Below, piece by piece: positions 23,839 to 31,438 of a stretch of 64,000 bases of DNA. The notes beneath the pieces are model-generated. The model was not told the origin of the DNA and made no database searches. It worked only from the letters and a program-made list of their open reading frames with translations. Both the position numbers and the translations under genes were made by a program. The stretch lies in assembly GCF_029892155.1 (NCBI RefSeq), contig NZ_JARZAG010000008.1, positions 124,001 through 188,000 of the forward strand. Reading direction: 5' to 3'. This DNA comes from Kitasatospora sp. GAS204B. GTDB lineage: Bacteria; Actinomycetota; Actinomycetes; Streptomycetales; Streptomycetaceae. Position 1 is the stretch's first letter, and every line of letters begins with the position of its first letter.

Positions 23839-24480
23839 TCAGCGGGGGTCGGGCCGGTCCACGTTCCAGTGCCGCACCACCTGGCAGACCCAACGGTCCC
23901 CCTCCTCGGTGGCGACCGAGATCACCGAGAGCCGGCTGATGGTGCGCTGACCGCCTTCCGAGTCCCCGTAGAGCAGGTCGATGTTGACCCGCTCCCGGTT
24001 CTTGACCGGCCCGGCCAGCGCCTGGTGGTCCGGGTCCAGGGGGTCGCGGATCGCGGCGTGCCAGAAGCTGGTGTCGCCGGGCGCGACGTAGAGGTCACGG
24101 GACTGGCGGCGGAAGTCGGCCGGGTCCGGGTGCTTCACGTCCTGGTAGGTCTCCGGCGGGGCGAACCGCCAGCCGTGGATCACCCCGAGCCCCGGGCCGA
24201 CGTTGCGGATCGAGGCCGCCAGGTACAGGTTGTCCCCCTCGATCCGCAGGTAGCCCGCGCTGCCGGCCAGGTGCGCCCGGTGCCCGTCCTGCCAGATCAG
24301 CTTCTGCCGCGGCGCCTCCAGCCGGGAGCTGATCAGCAACGGCCGCAGCGAGGCCAGCACCGCGCGCTCGGCCGACTGCGCGGCCCGGTCAGCCGAGCGG
24401 ATCGAGGCGAAGGAGGCGGCGGCCAGGACCAGCGTTCCGCCTGCGGTGGCCAGCGCCGAGAAGGTGCCCCAGTCGATCAC
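23839..24480 (-). CDS. Hypothetical protein with one N-terminal membrane helix
   Basis: A 213-residue protein I do not recognise. Residues ~5-27 form a single membrane helix (TFSALATAGGTLVLAAASFA), followed by a short helix rich in Ala/Arg (DRAAQSAERAVLASLRPLL). A beta-rich domain follows from ~60 to the end (LRIEGDNLYLAASIRNVGPG, then VIHGWRF). Similar one-helix anchored beta domains are common in actinobacteria and have no known function. It diverges from the dehydratase-like gene across a 250-nt gap that holds five TACGCC hexamers. Confidence 0.6.
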   Translation of the reverse strand: MIDWGTFSALATAGGTLVLAAASFASIRSADRAAQSAERAVLASLRPLLISSRLEAPRQKLIWQDGHRAHLAGSAGYLRIEGDNLYLAASIRNVGPGLGVIHGWRFAPPETYQDVKHPDPADFRRQSRDLYVAPGDTSFWHAAIRDPLDPDHQALAGPVKNRERVNIDLLYGDSEGGQRTISRLSVISVATEEGDRWVCQVVRHWNVDRPDPR

Positions 24481-24593
24481 CGGGCACCGTCCCTCGTCCG
24501 TCTCTGGTCTGATGAGCTGACCGCAAGCACCGAAAACATGACGGGCAGCCTAGGGCACCACCTCCCAGGCCGGCACGGCATCTCGAGCCGTGG

Positions 24594-24674
24594 TACGCCA
24601 CTCGCCGGCCGTCGGTACGCCACCACACACCGCCGGCGCACCGCCCTACGCCCCCCGATACGCCGTCGTACGCC
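24594..24674. promoter_or_regulatory. Five TACGCC direct repeats between divergent genes
   Basis: TACGCC occurs at 24594, 24616, 24647, 24659 and 24669. The first two sit in identical GGTACGCCAC decamers. Spacings of 22, 31, 12 and 10 bp are close to whole helical turns. The array lies 57 nt or more before the GTG start of the dehydratase-like gene. It could be a cooperative activator or repressor site; no regulator can be named. Confidence 0.35.
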
Positions 24675-24730
24675 GCAGCTCGCGCAGGACTATTGCACCG
24701 TGTACGCGCCGTCCCCCACACTCAACAAAT

Positions 24731-25675
24731 GTGTCAGCACTGAGTTATGACGACGTCAAAGCCGCCGCCGAGCGGATCGACGGCGTGACCCGCCCGGTGC
24801 CGGTGATCCCGGTGCAGCTGGGCCCGGTCGCCTCCGCCGAGATCTACCTCGCACTGGACTTCATGCAGCACAGCGGCTCCTTCAAGGACCGCGGTGCCGC
24901 CAACTTCGCCGCCGCGCACCTGGCGGACGGGGCGATGCCGGCGGCCGGCGTGGTGATCGCCTCCGGCGGCAACGCGGGCCTGGCCTGCGCCTGGGCGGCC
25001 GCCCGACACGGGGTGCCGGCCACCGTCTTCGTGCCGCGCACCGCACCCCGGGTCAAGGTGGCCCGGCTGCGCGCCCTGGGCGCCGAGGTGCGGCAGGTCG
25101 GCACCGAGTACGCCCAGGCCCAGGAGGCCGCCCGCCTGTTCAGCGCGGAGACCGGCGCGCTGGCCTCGCACGCCTATGACGACCCGTACGTGGTCGCCGG
25201 GGCCGGCACCCTGCTGCCGGAGATCCGCGCCTGCGTACCGGGCCTGGACACCGTGATCCTCTCGGTCGGCGGGGGCGGCCTCTTCGCGGGCACCGCCATC
25301 GCGGCCGAGCGGCACGGCCTGCGGGTGGTCGCCGTCGAGCCGGAACGCTGTCGCGCGCTGAACGCCGCGATCGAGGCGGGCGAGGTGGTCGACGTCGAGG
25401 TGGACTCGGTCGCGGCCGACTCGCTGGGCGCCCGCCGCGCTTCGCAGACCGCCCTGTACTGGGCCAGGCGGGCGGACACCGTCTCCGTACTGGTCGGCGA
25501 GGATCAGATCCTGACGGCCCGCCAGCAGCTCTGGGAGAACCACCGGCTGGTCGTCGAGCACGCCGCCGCCACCGCCCTCGCGGCCCTGACCAGCGGCGCC
25601 TACCGCCCGATCCCCGGCGAGCGCATCGCGGTGGTGCTCTGCGGGGCGAACACGGACCCGGCCACCCTGGGATAA
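24731..25675 (+). CDS. Threonine/serine dehydratase-like PLP enzyme
   Basis: A 314-residue fold-type II PLP enzyme. Lys52 in QHSGSFKDRGA should form the Schiff base. SGGNAG (78-83) is the substrate-carboxylate loop, and SVGGGGLFAG (~178) holds the PLP phosphate. This matches threonine dehydratase/serine deaminase-like proteins lacking the C-terminal ACT regulatory domain, so it is probably catabolic, giving a 2-oxo acid and ammonia. Serine racemase activity is also possible. The start is GTG 24731 with no ribosome-binding sequence, probably leaderless. Its promoter carries five TACGCC repeats. Confidence 0.85.
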   Translation: MSALSYDDVKAAAERIDGVTRPVPVIPVQLGPVASAEIYLALDFMQHSGSFKDRGAANFAAAHLADGAMPAAGVVIASGGNAGLACAWAAARHGVPATVFVPRTAPRVKVARLRALGAEVRQVGTEYAQAQEAARLFSAETGALASHAYDDPYVVAGAGTLLPEIRACVPGLDTVILSVGGGGLFAGTAIAAERHGLRVVAVEPERCRALNAAIEAGEVVDVEVDSVAADSLGARRASQTALYWARRADTVSVLVGEDQILTARQQLWENHRLVVEHAAATALAALTSGAYRPIPGERIAVVLCGANTDPATLG

Positions 25676-25761
25676 GTCGGCGCGAATTGCGGGGGGAGAG
25701 ATGCACATCGCCCTCGGACGCCCGGGCGGGGCACGCCATGCGGACGCTCTAAAGTCGGGGC

Positions 25762-26250
25762 GTGACCGATCACTCGATAACCTCGCCCTCTTCGTCCTCG
25801 TCAACCTCCGCGCCCCTGGCGACTTCCGCTCCCAGCATCGTCGTCACCGACGCCCTGATGGCGGACGACCTGGCGATGATCTCCAACGCGCTGGACACGT
25901 TCAACCTCGAGGCGACCGGCGTGTTCGACCGTCGTCCGCTGGCCGTCCTGGTGAAGGATCCGCAGACCGGAGCGGTGCTCGGCGGCCTGACCGGGCGAAC
26001 TTCGCTGGGGCTGCTCTTCGTCGACCTCTTCCACCTGCCGGCCGAGCTGCGCGGGCGCGGGATCGGGAGCGAGGTGCTGCGGCTGGCCGAGGAGGAGGGC
26101 CGGCGACGCGGGTGCCGCGGTGCGGTGCTCTACACCATCACCTTCCAAGCACCCGAGTTCTACCAGCGGCACGGGTGGGAGGTGTTCGGCGAGATGCCCT
26201 GCGACCCGCCCGGGGCGAGCCGGGTGTTCATGCGCAAGAACCTGGTATAG
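25762..26250 (+). CDS. GNAT family N-acetyltransferase
   Basis: A 162-residue acyltransferase. Motif A of the GNAT fold is FHLPAELRGRGIGSEVLRLA, with the acetyl-CoA pyrophosphate loop RGRGIGS. The late strand/helix reads TFQAPEFYQRHGWEVFGEM. The first 25 residues are Ser/Thr-rich and lie outside the fold. The acceptor (amine, antibiotic or protein) is unknown. The GTG start at 25762 has no strong ribosome-binding site. It follows the dehydratase gene by 86 nt on the same strand. Confidence 0.9.
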   Translation: MTDHSITSPSSSSSTSAPLATSAPSIVVTDALMADDLAMISNALDTFNLEATGVFDRRPLAVLVKDPQTGAVLGGLTGRTSLGLLFVDLFHLPAELRGRGIGSEVLRLAEEEGRRRGCRGAVLYTITFQAPEFYQRHGWEVFGEMPCDPPGASRVFMRKNLV

Positions 26251-26490
26251 CGCAAGCGTTCGCACGGCGAATTTCATTCGAATAGCTGTGCACAGTGGCT
26301 TCCGTAAGAGCGATTCATCATCTCATCAGACGTCACATGCGCACCATTGACCCCAGCATCCCCAGCCGGATGGCCGTAGTTCACCAGGCGTCACAAAAAC
26401 CCCGTGCGATGGGTGTTTCAAGACAGCTATTCACGTCAACATATGTGTTCTGTCGCGTCGTCATTCCACTCCCCCGAAAGGACGACACCC

Positions 26491-27093
26491 GTGGCAACAC
26501 AGCAGTCCGCCCCGCCGACCACCGCCACCGAGATCGCCGACCCCGCGCCGCTCGGCCTGGCCGGCTTCGCCATGACCACCTTCGTGCTCAGCTGCTTCAA
26601 CGCCAACCTGCTGGACGCGAAGCTCGGCCTAGTGGTGCTGCCGCTCGCCCTCGTCTACGGCGGCCTGGCGCAGCTGCTGGCGGGGATGTGGGAGTTCCGC
26701 AAGGGCAACACCTTCGGCGCCACCGCGTTCAGTTCCTTCGGCGCCTTCTGGCTGGCCTACTACTTCCTGGTCAAGGACGTCGTGCCGGCTCTGGCCACCA
26801 ACCCGGACCTGCACAAGGCGCTGGGCCTCTTCCTGCTCGCCTGGGCCATCTTCACCGCCTACATGGCGGTCGCGGCGGTGCGGGTGAGCCTGGCCGTGCT
26901 CGCCGTCTTCGTGCTGCTGACCGTCACCTTCGCGGTGCTCTCGGCCGGGGCCTTCGGCCCGAGCGACACCACGACCAAGATCGGCGGCTGGCTGGGCCTG
27001 GTCACCGCCGTGGTGGCCTGGTACGCCTCCTTCGCGGGCGTCACCGCCTACACGTTCAAGCGCCAGATCCTGCCCACCTGGCCGGCTCGCTGA
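26491..27093 (+). CDS. satP: Acetate uptake transporter (GPR1/FUN34/YaaH, SatP family)
   Basis: A 200-residue six-helix inner-membrane protein. The family signature NxxxPLGLxGFA appears as ADPAPLGLAGFAMTTFVLS, with AFSSFGAFWLAYYF and FLLAWAIFTAYMA further on. Members take up acetate and sometimes succinate with protons. The GTG start at 26491 follows GAAAGGA by 8 nt; the longer upstream frame lacks coding character. The 240-nt leader is AT-richer than its surroundings. The gene ends at a 17-bp perfect terminator shared with the convergent APH-like gene. Confidence 0.85.
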   Translation: MATQQSAPPTTATEIADPAPLGLAGFAMTTFVLSCFNANLLDAKLGLVVLPLALVYGGLAQLLAGMWEFRKGNTFGATAFSSFGAFWLAYYFLVKDVVPALATNPDLHKALGLFLLAWAIFTAYMAVAAVRVSLAVLAVFVLLTVTFAVLSAGAFGPSDTTTKIGGWLGLVTAVVAWYASFAGVTAYTFKRQILPTWPAR

Positions 27094-27114
27094 CCGCTCC
27101 CGCCCCCGCACCAC

Positions 27115-27158
27115 GCGGGCCCGTCGGATCGATCGATCAGCCGATCCGACGGGCCCGC
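27115..27158. terminator. Bidirectional hairpin terminator
   Basis: Arms 27115-27131 and 27142-27158 pair over 17 bp without mismatch around a 10-nt loop. It lies between the convergent acetate transporter and APH-like genes and can serve both. Confidence 0.85.
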
Positions 27159-27199
27159 GCACGTCTGCGGAAGCATCGGGTGAGCGGCATCGGTCGGTC

Positions 27200-28018
27200 T
27201 CAGTCCGACAACTCCCAGAGCAGCCGGTAGTAAGCGATCCGCGCCGGGTCGGCCTCGACCCCGTAGGCGTCCAGCAGCGGCTGCTCCCACCCGGGACCGT
27301 AGTTCCACCGCGTGCTCCAGGTGGCGACGGCCAGGTCGGCCCAGCGGTCGGCAAGACCGAGCGCACCGAGGTCGACGTGCCCGCTGCACGTGCCGTCATC
27401 GCCGATCAGGGTGTTGGGGGCGCAGGCATCGCCGTGGCAGACCACCAGGCGGTCGACCGGCGGCGGATCGGCCAGCAGGCCGAGCGCCCGTTCGACGGTG
27501 CCGACCTGCCGGAGGTCCGGATGCCAGCGCGTCGGATCGATCCGTCCCGCCGCGGCCCGGGCCCGCACCGCCACCACCCGCCGCTCGGCCGACCAGTCGA
27601 ACGGGCAAGGTGCGGTGGGCAGTTCCTCGTGCAACGCGCGCAGCCCGGCGCCGATCGCGCGCACGGCGGTCTCGGGGTCGCGCTTCCAGTGGTCGTCCAC
27701 CGCCATCCGACCCCGGAGGCCCGCCGTGACGATCCAGCTTCCCGTGGCGTCCGAGCCCACGTCCAACACCCGTGGCACCACGGTGAAGGCCGCTGCCCAG
27801 CGCAGCCGCGCCACTTCCGCCGACAGGTCGATCCCGCTGCCCACCGGGGTCCACTTCACGAACTGCCGTGCGTCCCCCGCACCGAGCTGGAAGGTCAGGC
27901 CACCGAGCTCGTTCTGCCAGACGGCCCGCACCGGCCGCCCGTCGGCGGTGTCGGTGACGACCTGCGGCACTGCGACCGGGCCTTGTGGTGACGTGGCCTT
28001 CATGGGAGTGGCTGTCAT
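27200..28018 (-). CDS. Aminoglycoside phosphotransferase-like (APH(3')-type) kinase
   Basis: A 272-residue protein-kinase-fold enzyme. The Brenner motif is VVCHGDACAPNTLI, with catalytic Asp197 and Asn202. The metal-binding motif GHVDLGALGLADRWADLAVA carries Asp216, and the ATP-binding lysine is probably Lys55 in VKWTP. The HGDACxPN and GHVDLGxLGxADRWxDLA patterns are those of APH(3') aminoglycoside kinases, so O-phosphorylation of an aminoglycoside is possible. Actinomycetes also carry relatives with other substrates. ATG 28018 is chosen because upstream sequence is non-coding. A promoter region of about 300 nt separates it from the divergent DUF805 gene. Confidence 0.8.
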   Translation of the reverse strand: MTATPMKATSPQGPVAVPQVVTDTADGRPVRAVWQNELGGLTFQLGAGDARQFVKWTPVGSGIDLSAEVARLRWAAAFTVVPRVLDVGSDATGSWIVTAGLRGRMAVDDHWKRDPETAVRAIGAGLRALHEELPTAPCPFDWSAERRVVAVRARAAAGRIDPTRWHPDLRQVGTVERALGLLADPPPVDRLVVCHGDACAPNTLIGDDGTCSGHVDLGALGLADRWADLAVATWSTRWNYGPGWEQPLLDAYGVEADPARIAYYRLLWELSD

Positions 28019-28317
28019 CGGGCCATTTTCACCGGCACCGGCCGGGTGACGGAAGTGGTGACGCTTCGTCGGTCGCCCGGTGCGCCGACGAGGCTCCACG
28101 GACCGGCGACCATCCGAGCCGGCGCCGCCGAACCTGGCGTGGCGTCACCAGCCCGCGCGGCCAGGCGAAAATCATCGCGAGCCGGGCCAAATCCCGTCAA
28201 TCCGCCCAGGAGACATCACAGTCGCGCATCGCGGGCGAATTTTCGATTGACCATCCATTGACCAAGGCCATAGGTTCTGCCCCGAGCAATGGCACTGACA
28301 ACGGGAGAGCGGTAGCA

Positions 28318-28677
28318 GTGAACTGGTACCTGGCAGTACTGAAGAACTACGTCGGTTTCAGCGGCCGGGCACGCCGCCAGGAATACTGGATGTTCGTCCT
28401 GATCAACGTCGTCATCTCGATCATTCTCGAGATCGTCGACGCCGCGGCCGGCACCAACGGCGTCATCTCCGGGCTCTACACGCTCGCGGTGCTGCTGCCG
28501 ACCCTCGCGGTGCTGTTCCGGCGCCTGCACGACACCGGCCGTGCCGGCTGGTGGGTGCTCATCGGCGTGATCCCGCTGATCGGCGCCATCGTCCTGATCG
28601 TCTTCACGGCCGGCGCGGGCCAGCCGGAGGCGAACCAGTACGGGCCGAACCCGAAGCTCACGGCCGCAACGGTCTGA
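28318..28677 (+). CDS. DUF805 small membrane protein
   Basis: A 119-residue inner-membrane protein with about three to four segments. DUF805 signatures are NWYLAVLKNYVGFSGRARRQ followed by EYWMFVLINV, and LPTLAVLFRRLHDTGRAGWW. The function of this widespread family is unknown. The GTG start at 28318 follows GGGAGA. It ends 43 nt before a very long hairpin and is a single-gene unit. It diverges from the APH-like gene. Confidence 0.9.
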   Translation: MNWYLAVLKNYVGFSGRARRQEYWMFVLINVVISIILEIVDAAAGTNGVISGLYTLAVLLPTLAVLFRRLHDTGRAGWWVLIGVIPLIGAIVLIVFTAGAGQPEANQYGPNPKLTAATV

Positions 28678-28720
28678 CCGACCGAGCGGCATCCGGGCGA
28701 CCGGAATTCGACGCGGAAAA

Positions 28721-28765
28721 CGTAAGGGCCGGACGCGCCGCCAGGCGGCGCGTCCGGCCCTTACG
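28721..28765 (+). terminator. Terminator after the DUF805 gene
   Basis: Arms 28721-28742 and 28744-28765 are perfect reverse complements over 22 bp. In practice the innermost few pairs open to form the loop. It is directly downstream of the DUF805 gene. Confidence 0.85.
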
Positions 28766-29106
28766 CATTCGGTACGCATTCGGTTGTGGCCGGAGTTGAA
28801 ATTGAATCCCCGTGTTACCCATGAGCTTCTCCGGAGCCCCTGGAAGTTCACACGAATTTCACATCCTGGCGACCGTCCGAGATGGCCGAGCCCCGGAGGT
28901 CGCCGCGGTCCGGACGGGCCACCGAGCGCGCGGCCCCGATCACCAGTTCGATCGACCTTCTCCGGGCGACGCCGCAGGTTGTCCCGTGGATTCGCTACCG
29001 ATCGTAGGGCGACCTGCCGATGCTTGTTGATAGAACGGCAACATTGGGAGTCCAAGCCCTCGCGGTGAGCGATTCTCGAAGTCAACCGAGCACCGGAGTG
29101 CCAGAT
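28766..29106 (+). other. 341-nt gene-free upstream region
   Basis: I find no gene here. An 11-bp perfect tandem duplication of ACGCATTCGGT covers 28763-28784, right at the end of the terminator. The rest is presumably the promoter and leader of the two small genes that follow; TTGATAGAAC near 29027 is a possible -10 region. No known riboswitch is recognised. Confidence 0.3.
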
Positions 29107-29514
29107 ATGACAGATAATCAGAAGAACGCGGAGGGCGCCATCGCCAGCGGCCACTCCCTCTTCGACCGGGGCATGCCCGAATGCCGCTGCCCCGCCGACT
29201 GCGGCGGCCGCCCCGAGGCCGCCCAGCGCCTCACCCTCGCCTACCCGGCCGTGCAGCCGGTCGGCACCCATCCACCCGAGCTGACGTACCAGCCGCGCTC
29301 GCGGGGCGAGTTGGTCTATGACGCGCTCAACCAGCGGCTCGGGGTGTTCATGGACCAAGTGGGCCGCATCGTCTACCTGCGGCCCGAACGCGGCGGACCC
29401 GAGTGGGAGGCCGATCCCAAGTGGCTGGAGAAACCGCCGGCCACCCGGCAGGCGGCCGGGCAGTCCGGGGCGAACGGTGCCGGCGGCGCGACCAGCTTCG
29501 GGGCTGTGTCGTGA
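29107..29514 (+). CDS. Hypothetical protein, probably a conserved actinobacterial small protein
   Basis: A 135-residue protein I cannot name. It has a Cys-containing N-terminal segment, PECRCPADCGGRPEAAQRL, with three closely spaced cysteines that could hold a metal. A compact beta-type segment follows, RGELVYDALNQRLGVFMDQV and GRIVYLRPERGGPEWEADP, which resembles small SH3/KOW-like barrels. The C-terminus is Gly/Ala-rich. Its stop overlaps the start of the next gene (GTGA), so the two are translationally coupled. ATG 29107 is chosen by coding character. Confidence 0.55.
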   Translation: MTDNQKNAEGAIASGHSLFDRGMPECRCPADCGGRPEAAQRLTLAYPAVQPVGTHPPELTYQPRSRGELVYDALNQRLGVFMDQVGRIVYLRPERGGPEWEADPKWLEKPPATRQAAGQSGANGAGGATSFGAVS

Positions 29515-29714
29515 ACAACGTGCGCCAGCAGGTGACGGAGTCGGTCGCGCTGCTGACCGAGGCGATCACCGGGCTCGGGGTCGACCTCGAACCGCTCGGC
29601 AGCGGCTTCCTGGTGACCGAGAACGGCACCGTCCTGGTTCAGCTGCGCCCGCTGCTCCCGGCCGAACTCATCCGTCTCGCTGTCGCGATCCGCGTGGCGG
29701 CGGAGCGACTCTAG
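29511..29714 (+). CDS. Hypothetical small protein coupled to the previous gene
   Basis: A 67-residue protein, not recognised. It is an N-terminal helix (VRQQVTESVALLTEAITGLG) followed by strands (GFLVTENGTVLVQLRPLLP) and a final helix. The GTG start overlaps the previous stop in GTGA, which is strong evidence for coupled translation and a joint function. No signal peptide or membrane segment is seen. Confidence 0.6.
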   Translation: MNNVRQQVTESVALLTEAITGLGVDLEPLGSGFLVTENGTVLVQLRPLLPAELIRLAVAIRVAAERL

Positions 29715-29752
29715 AGGTGGCGGCGCGCCACGAGACCCCAGCGCGCGCCGGA

Positions 29753-30652
29753 TCATCCGCGAGGTGCCGCCCGCACGCAGGCATCGACGAAGTCCCGCAC
29801 CACCGCGTCGTGGTCACTCGCGGGTGCCCAGGCGACGCCCATCGAACTCGGACTGACGCCGCTCACCGGCCGGTAGGCGACTCCCGGCCGCGGATAGAAG
29901 CGGGCCGAGGACTCCGGAGTGAGGCTGACGCCGTGCCCGTACGCGATGGCGGCCAGCCACTCGTCAGGGTTGCGAGCCACCGCACCGATCCTGACCGGGT
30001 GGCCGCCGCGTTCCTCGGTGGCCAGCCAGTAGTCGCGCCACCAGCCCGACTCGGGCGGGGTGGCCACGCACGGTTCGTCCCAGAGCCGCCGGAACGGGAT
30101 CTCGTCGAGCGCGGCCAGCGGGTGCTCGGCGGACAGCGCCACCCAACGCGGCTCGGTGAGCAACTCCCGCACCCGCAGGGTGTCCTGTCCGGGGAACGGC
30201 AACCGCACCAGCGCCACGTCCACCTGACCGTCGGCGAGTCCGGCGGTCGGGTCGGACCAGTCGATCTGCCGCAACTCGACCCGCCAGCCCGGGCGACGGC
30301 GGGCGAAGCCGCCGATGATCTCCGGCGTGGCCTCGTTCGCGGCGCTGGCCACGAAGCCGACCCGCAGCACGTGCGAGGCGCGGCTGACGGCGGCCCGGGT
30401 GTCGCGCAGCGCGGCGTCCCAGGTCGCCAGCACGCCCTGGACACGGTCGGAAAGCGCCTTCCCCGCCGGGGTGAGCGCCATCCCGGCCCGGGACCGGGTG
30501 AACAGCTCGACACCCAGCTGGCCTTCCAGTTGCCGGATCTGCTTGGTCAGCGCCGGCTGGGAGATGAACAGCCGCTCCGCCGCGCGGGTCAGCTGCCCCT
30601 CCTCGGCGACGGTCGCGAAGGAGCGCAGCAGGCGAGTGTCGACGTCGATCAT
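29753..30652 (-). CDS. LysR family transcriptional regulator
   Basis: A 299-residue LysR protein. The wHTH is LRSFATVAEEGQLTRAAERL, then FISQPALTKQIRQLEGQLG. The effector-binding domain follows from ~90 (HVLRVGFVASAANEATPEII). This sequence style is close to actinobacterial LysR regulators of aromatic or small-acid metabolism. It diverges from an NTF2-like gene with 97 nt between the starts, so that gene is the probable target. The effector is unknown. Confidence 0.9.
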   Translation of the reverse strand: MIDVDTRLLRSFATVAEEGQLTRAAERLFISQPALTKQIRQLEGQLGVELFTRSRAGMALTPAGKALSDRVQGVLATWDAALRDTRAAVSRASHVLRVGFVASAANEATPEIIGGFARRRPGWRVELRQIDWSDPTAGLADGQVDVALVRLPFPGQDTLRVRELLTEPRWVALSAEHPLAALDEIPFRRLWDEPCVATPPESGWWRDYWLATEERGGHPVRIGAVARNPDEWLAAIAYGHGVSLTPESSARFYPRPGVAYRPVSGVSPSSMGVAWAPASDHDAVVRDFVDACVRAAPRG

Positions 30653-30749
30653 GCCGTCAGGTTATGGAAGCGGCTATTGGACGGAACTGACGGGGTGCCA
30701 GCAAGCTGTTCTCGCAGGCGAACGAGCGAGACGACGAGGAGTCGGACCC

Positions 30750-31196
30750 ATGAGCGACATGAGTGACATCAGCGACAAGAGCAAGAAGATCGGCGCGATC
30801 ACCAAGTTCTTCGCGGCCTACGCCACCCATGACCTGGAGGGCATGCGGGAGGTGCTGACCGACGACGTCGCGTGGACCATCCCGGGCCGCCACCCGCTGT
30901 CGGGCACCAAGCGGGGTATCGAGGAGGTGGCCGCCTTCTTCACCGAGCTGGGCCGGGCCGGCTTCCAGGCCGATCCGATCTTCCTGGAGGCCAACGAGGA
31001 GTACGTGGTGGACATCCACCGCGGCTGGTCCACCGAGGGCGTGGGGCAGGTGGACACCACGTGGGCGCTGGTCTGGCACTTCAACTCCGAGGGCAGGGTG
31101 GACCGGGTGGTCAACCTCTCCGGCGACCAGCACCAGATGGACGAATACGTGTGGAACAACCACCAGCCGGCGCCGACCTCCGAGTCTCTGGCCTGA
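30750..31196 (+). CDS. SnoaL/NTF2-like protein
   Basis: A 148-residue cytosolic NTF2-fold protein: ITKFFAAYATHDLEGMREVL, then TDDVAWTIPGRHPLSGTKRG, then ALVWHFNSEGRVDRVVNL. The early WTIPGxHPLSGxxxG pattern is typical of SnoaL-like ketosteroid-isomerase-related proteins. The ligand or substrate is unknown. GAGGAG lies about 9 nt upstream of ATG 30750; the N-terminal run MSDMSDISD looks like a small internal duplication. The divergent LysR regulator probably controls it. Confidence 0.85.
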   Translation: MSDMSDISDKSKKIGAITKFFAAYATHDLEGMREVLTDDVAWTIPGRHPLSGTKRGIEEVAAFFTELGRAGFQADPIFLEANEEYVVDIHRGWSTEGVGQVDTTWALVWHFNSEGRVDRVVNLSGDQHQMDEYVWNNHQPAPTSESLA

Positions 31197-31438
31197 CGCT
31201 GCGACCGGCCGTCACGCCACTGGTCACCTCGTTGAGCGCGGCGGTGCGGGCCCAGGGAACGGCGGTGCTGGGGCAGGCGAGCCACGGGGTGAGCACACGT
31301 CACCTGACGAGAGCTTCGATGAGTTCGTACCGGGGCGGAATCGGGCAGCGACTGTGACCGAGTACGATCACCGCGCACACTGAACCGATCACCCGTGACT
31401 GTCCATGACCGTCCATCACCCGCACGCCGGAGACTCGT

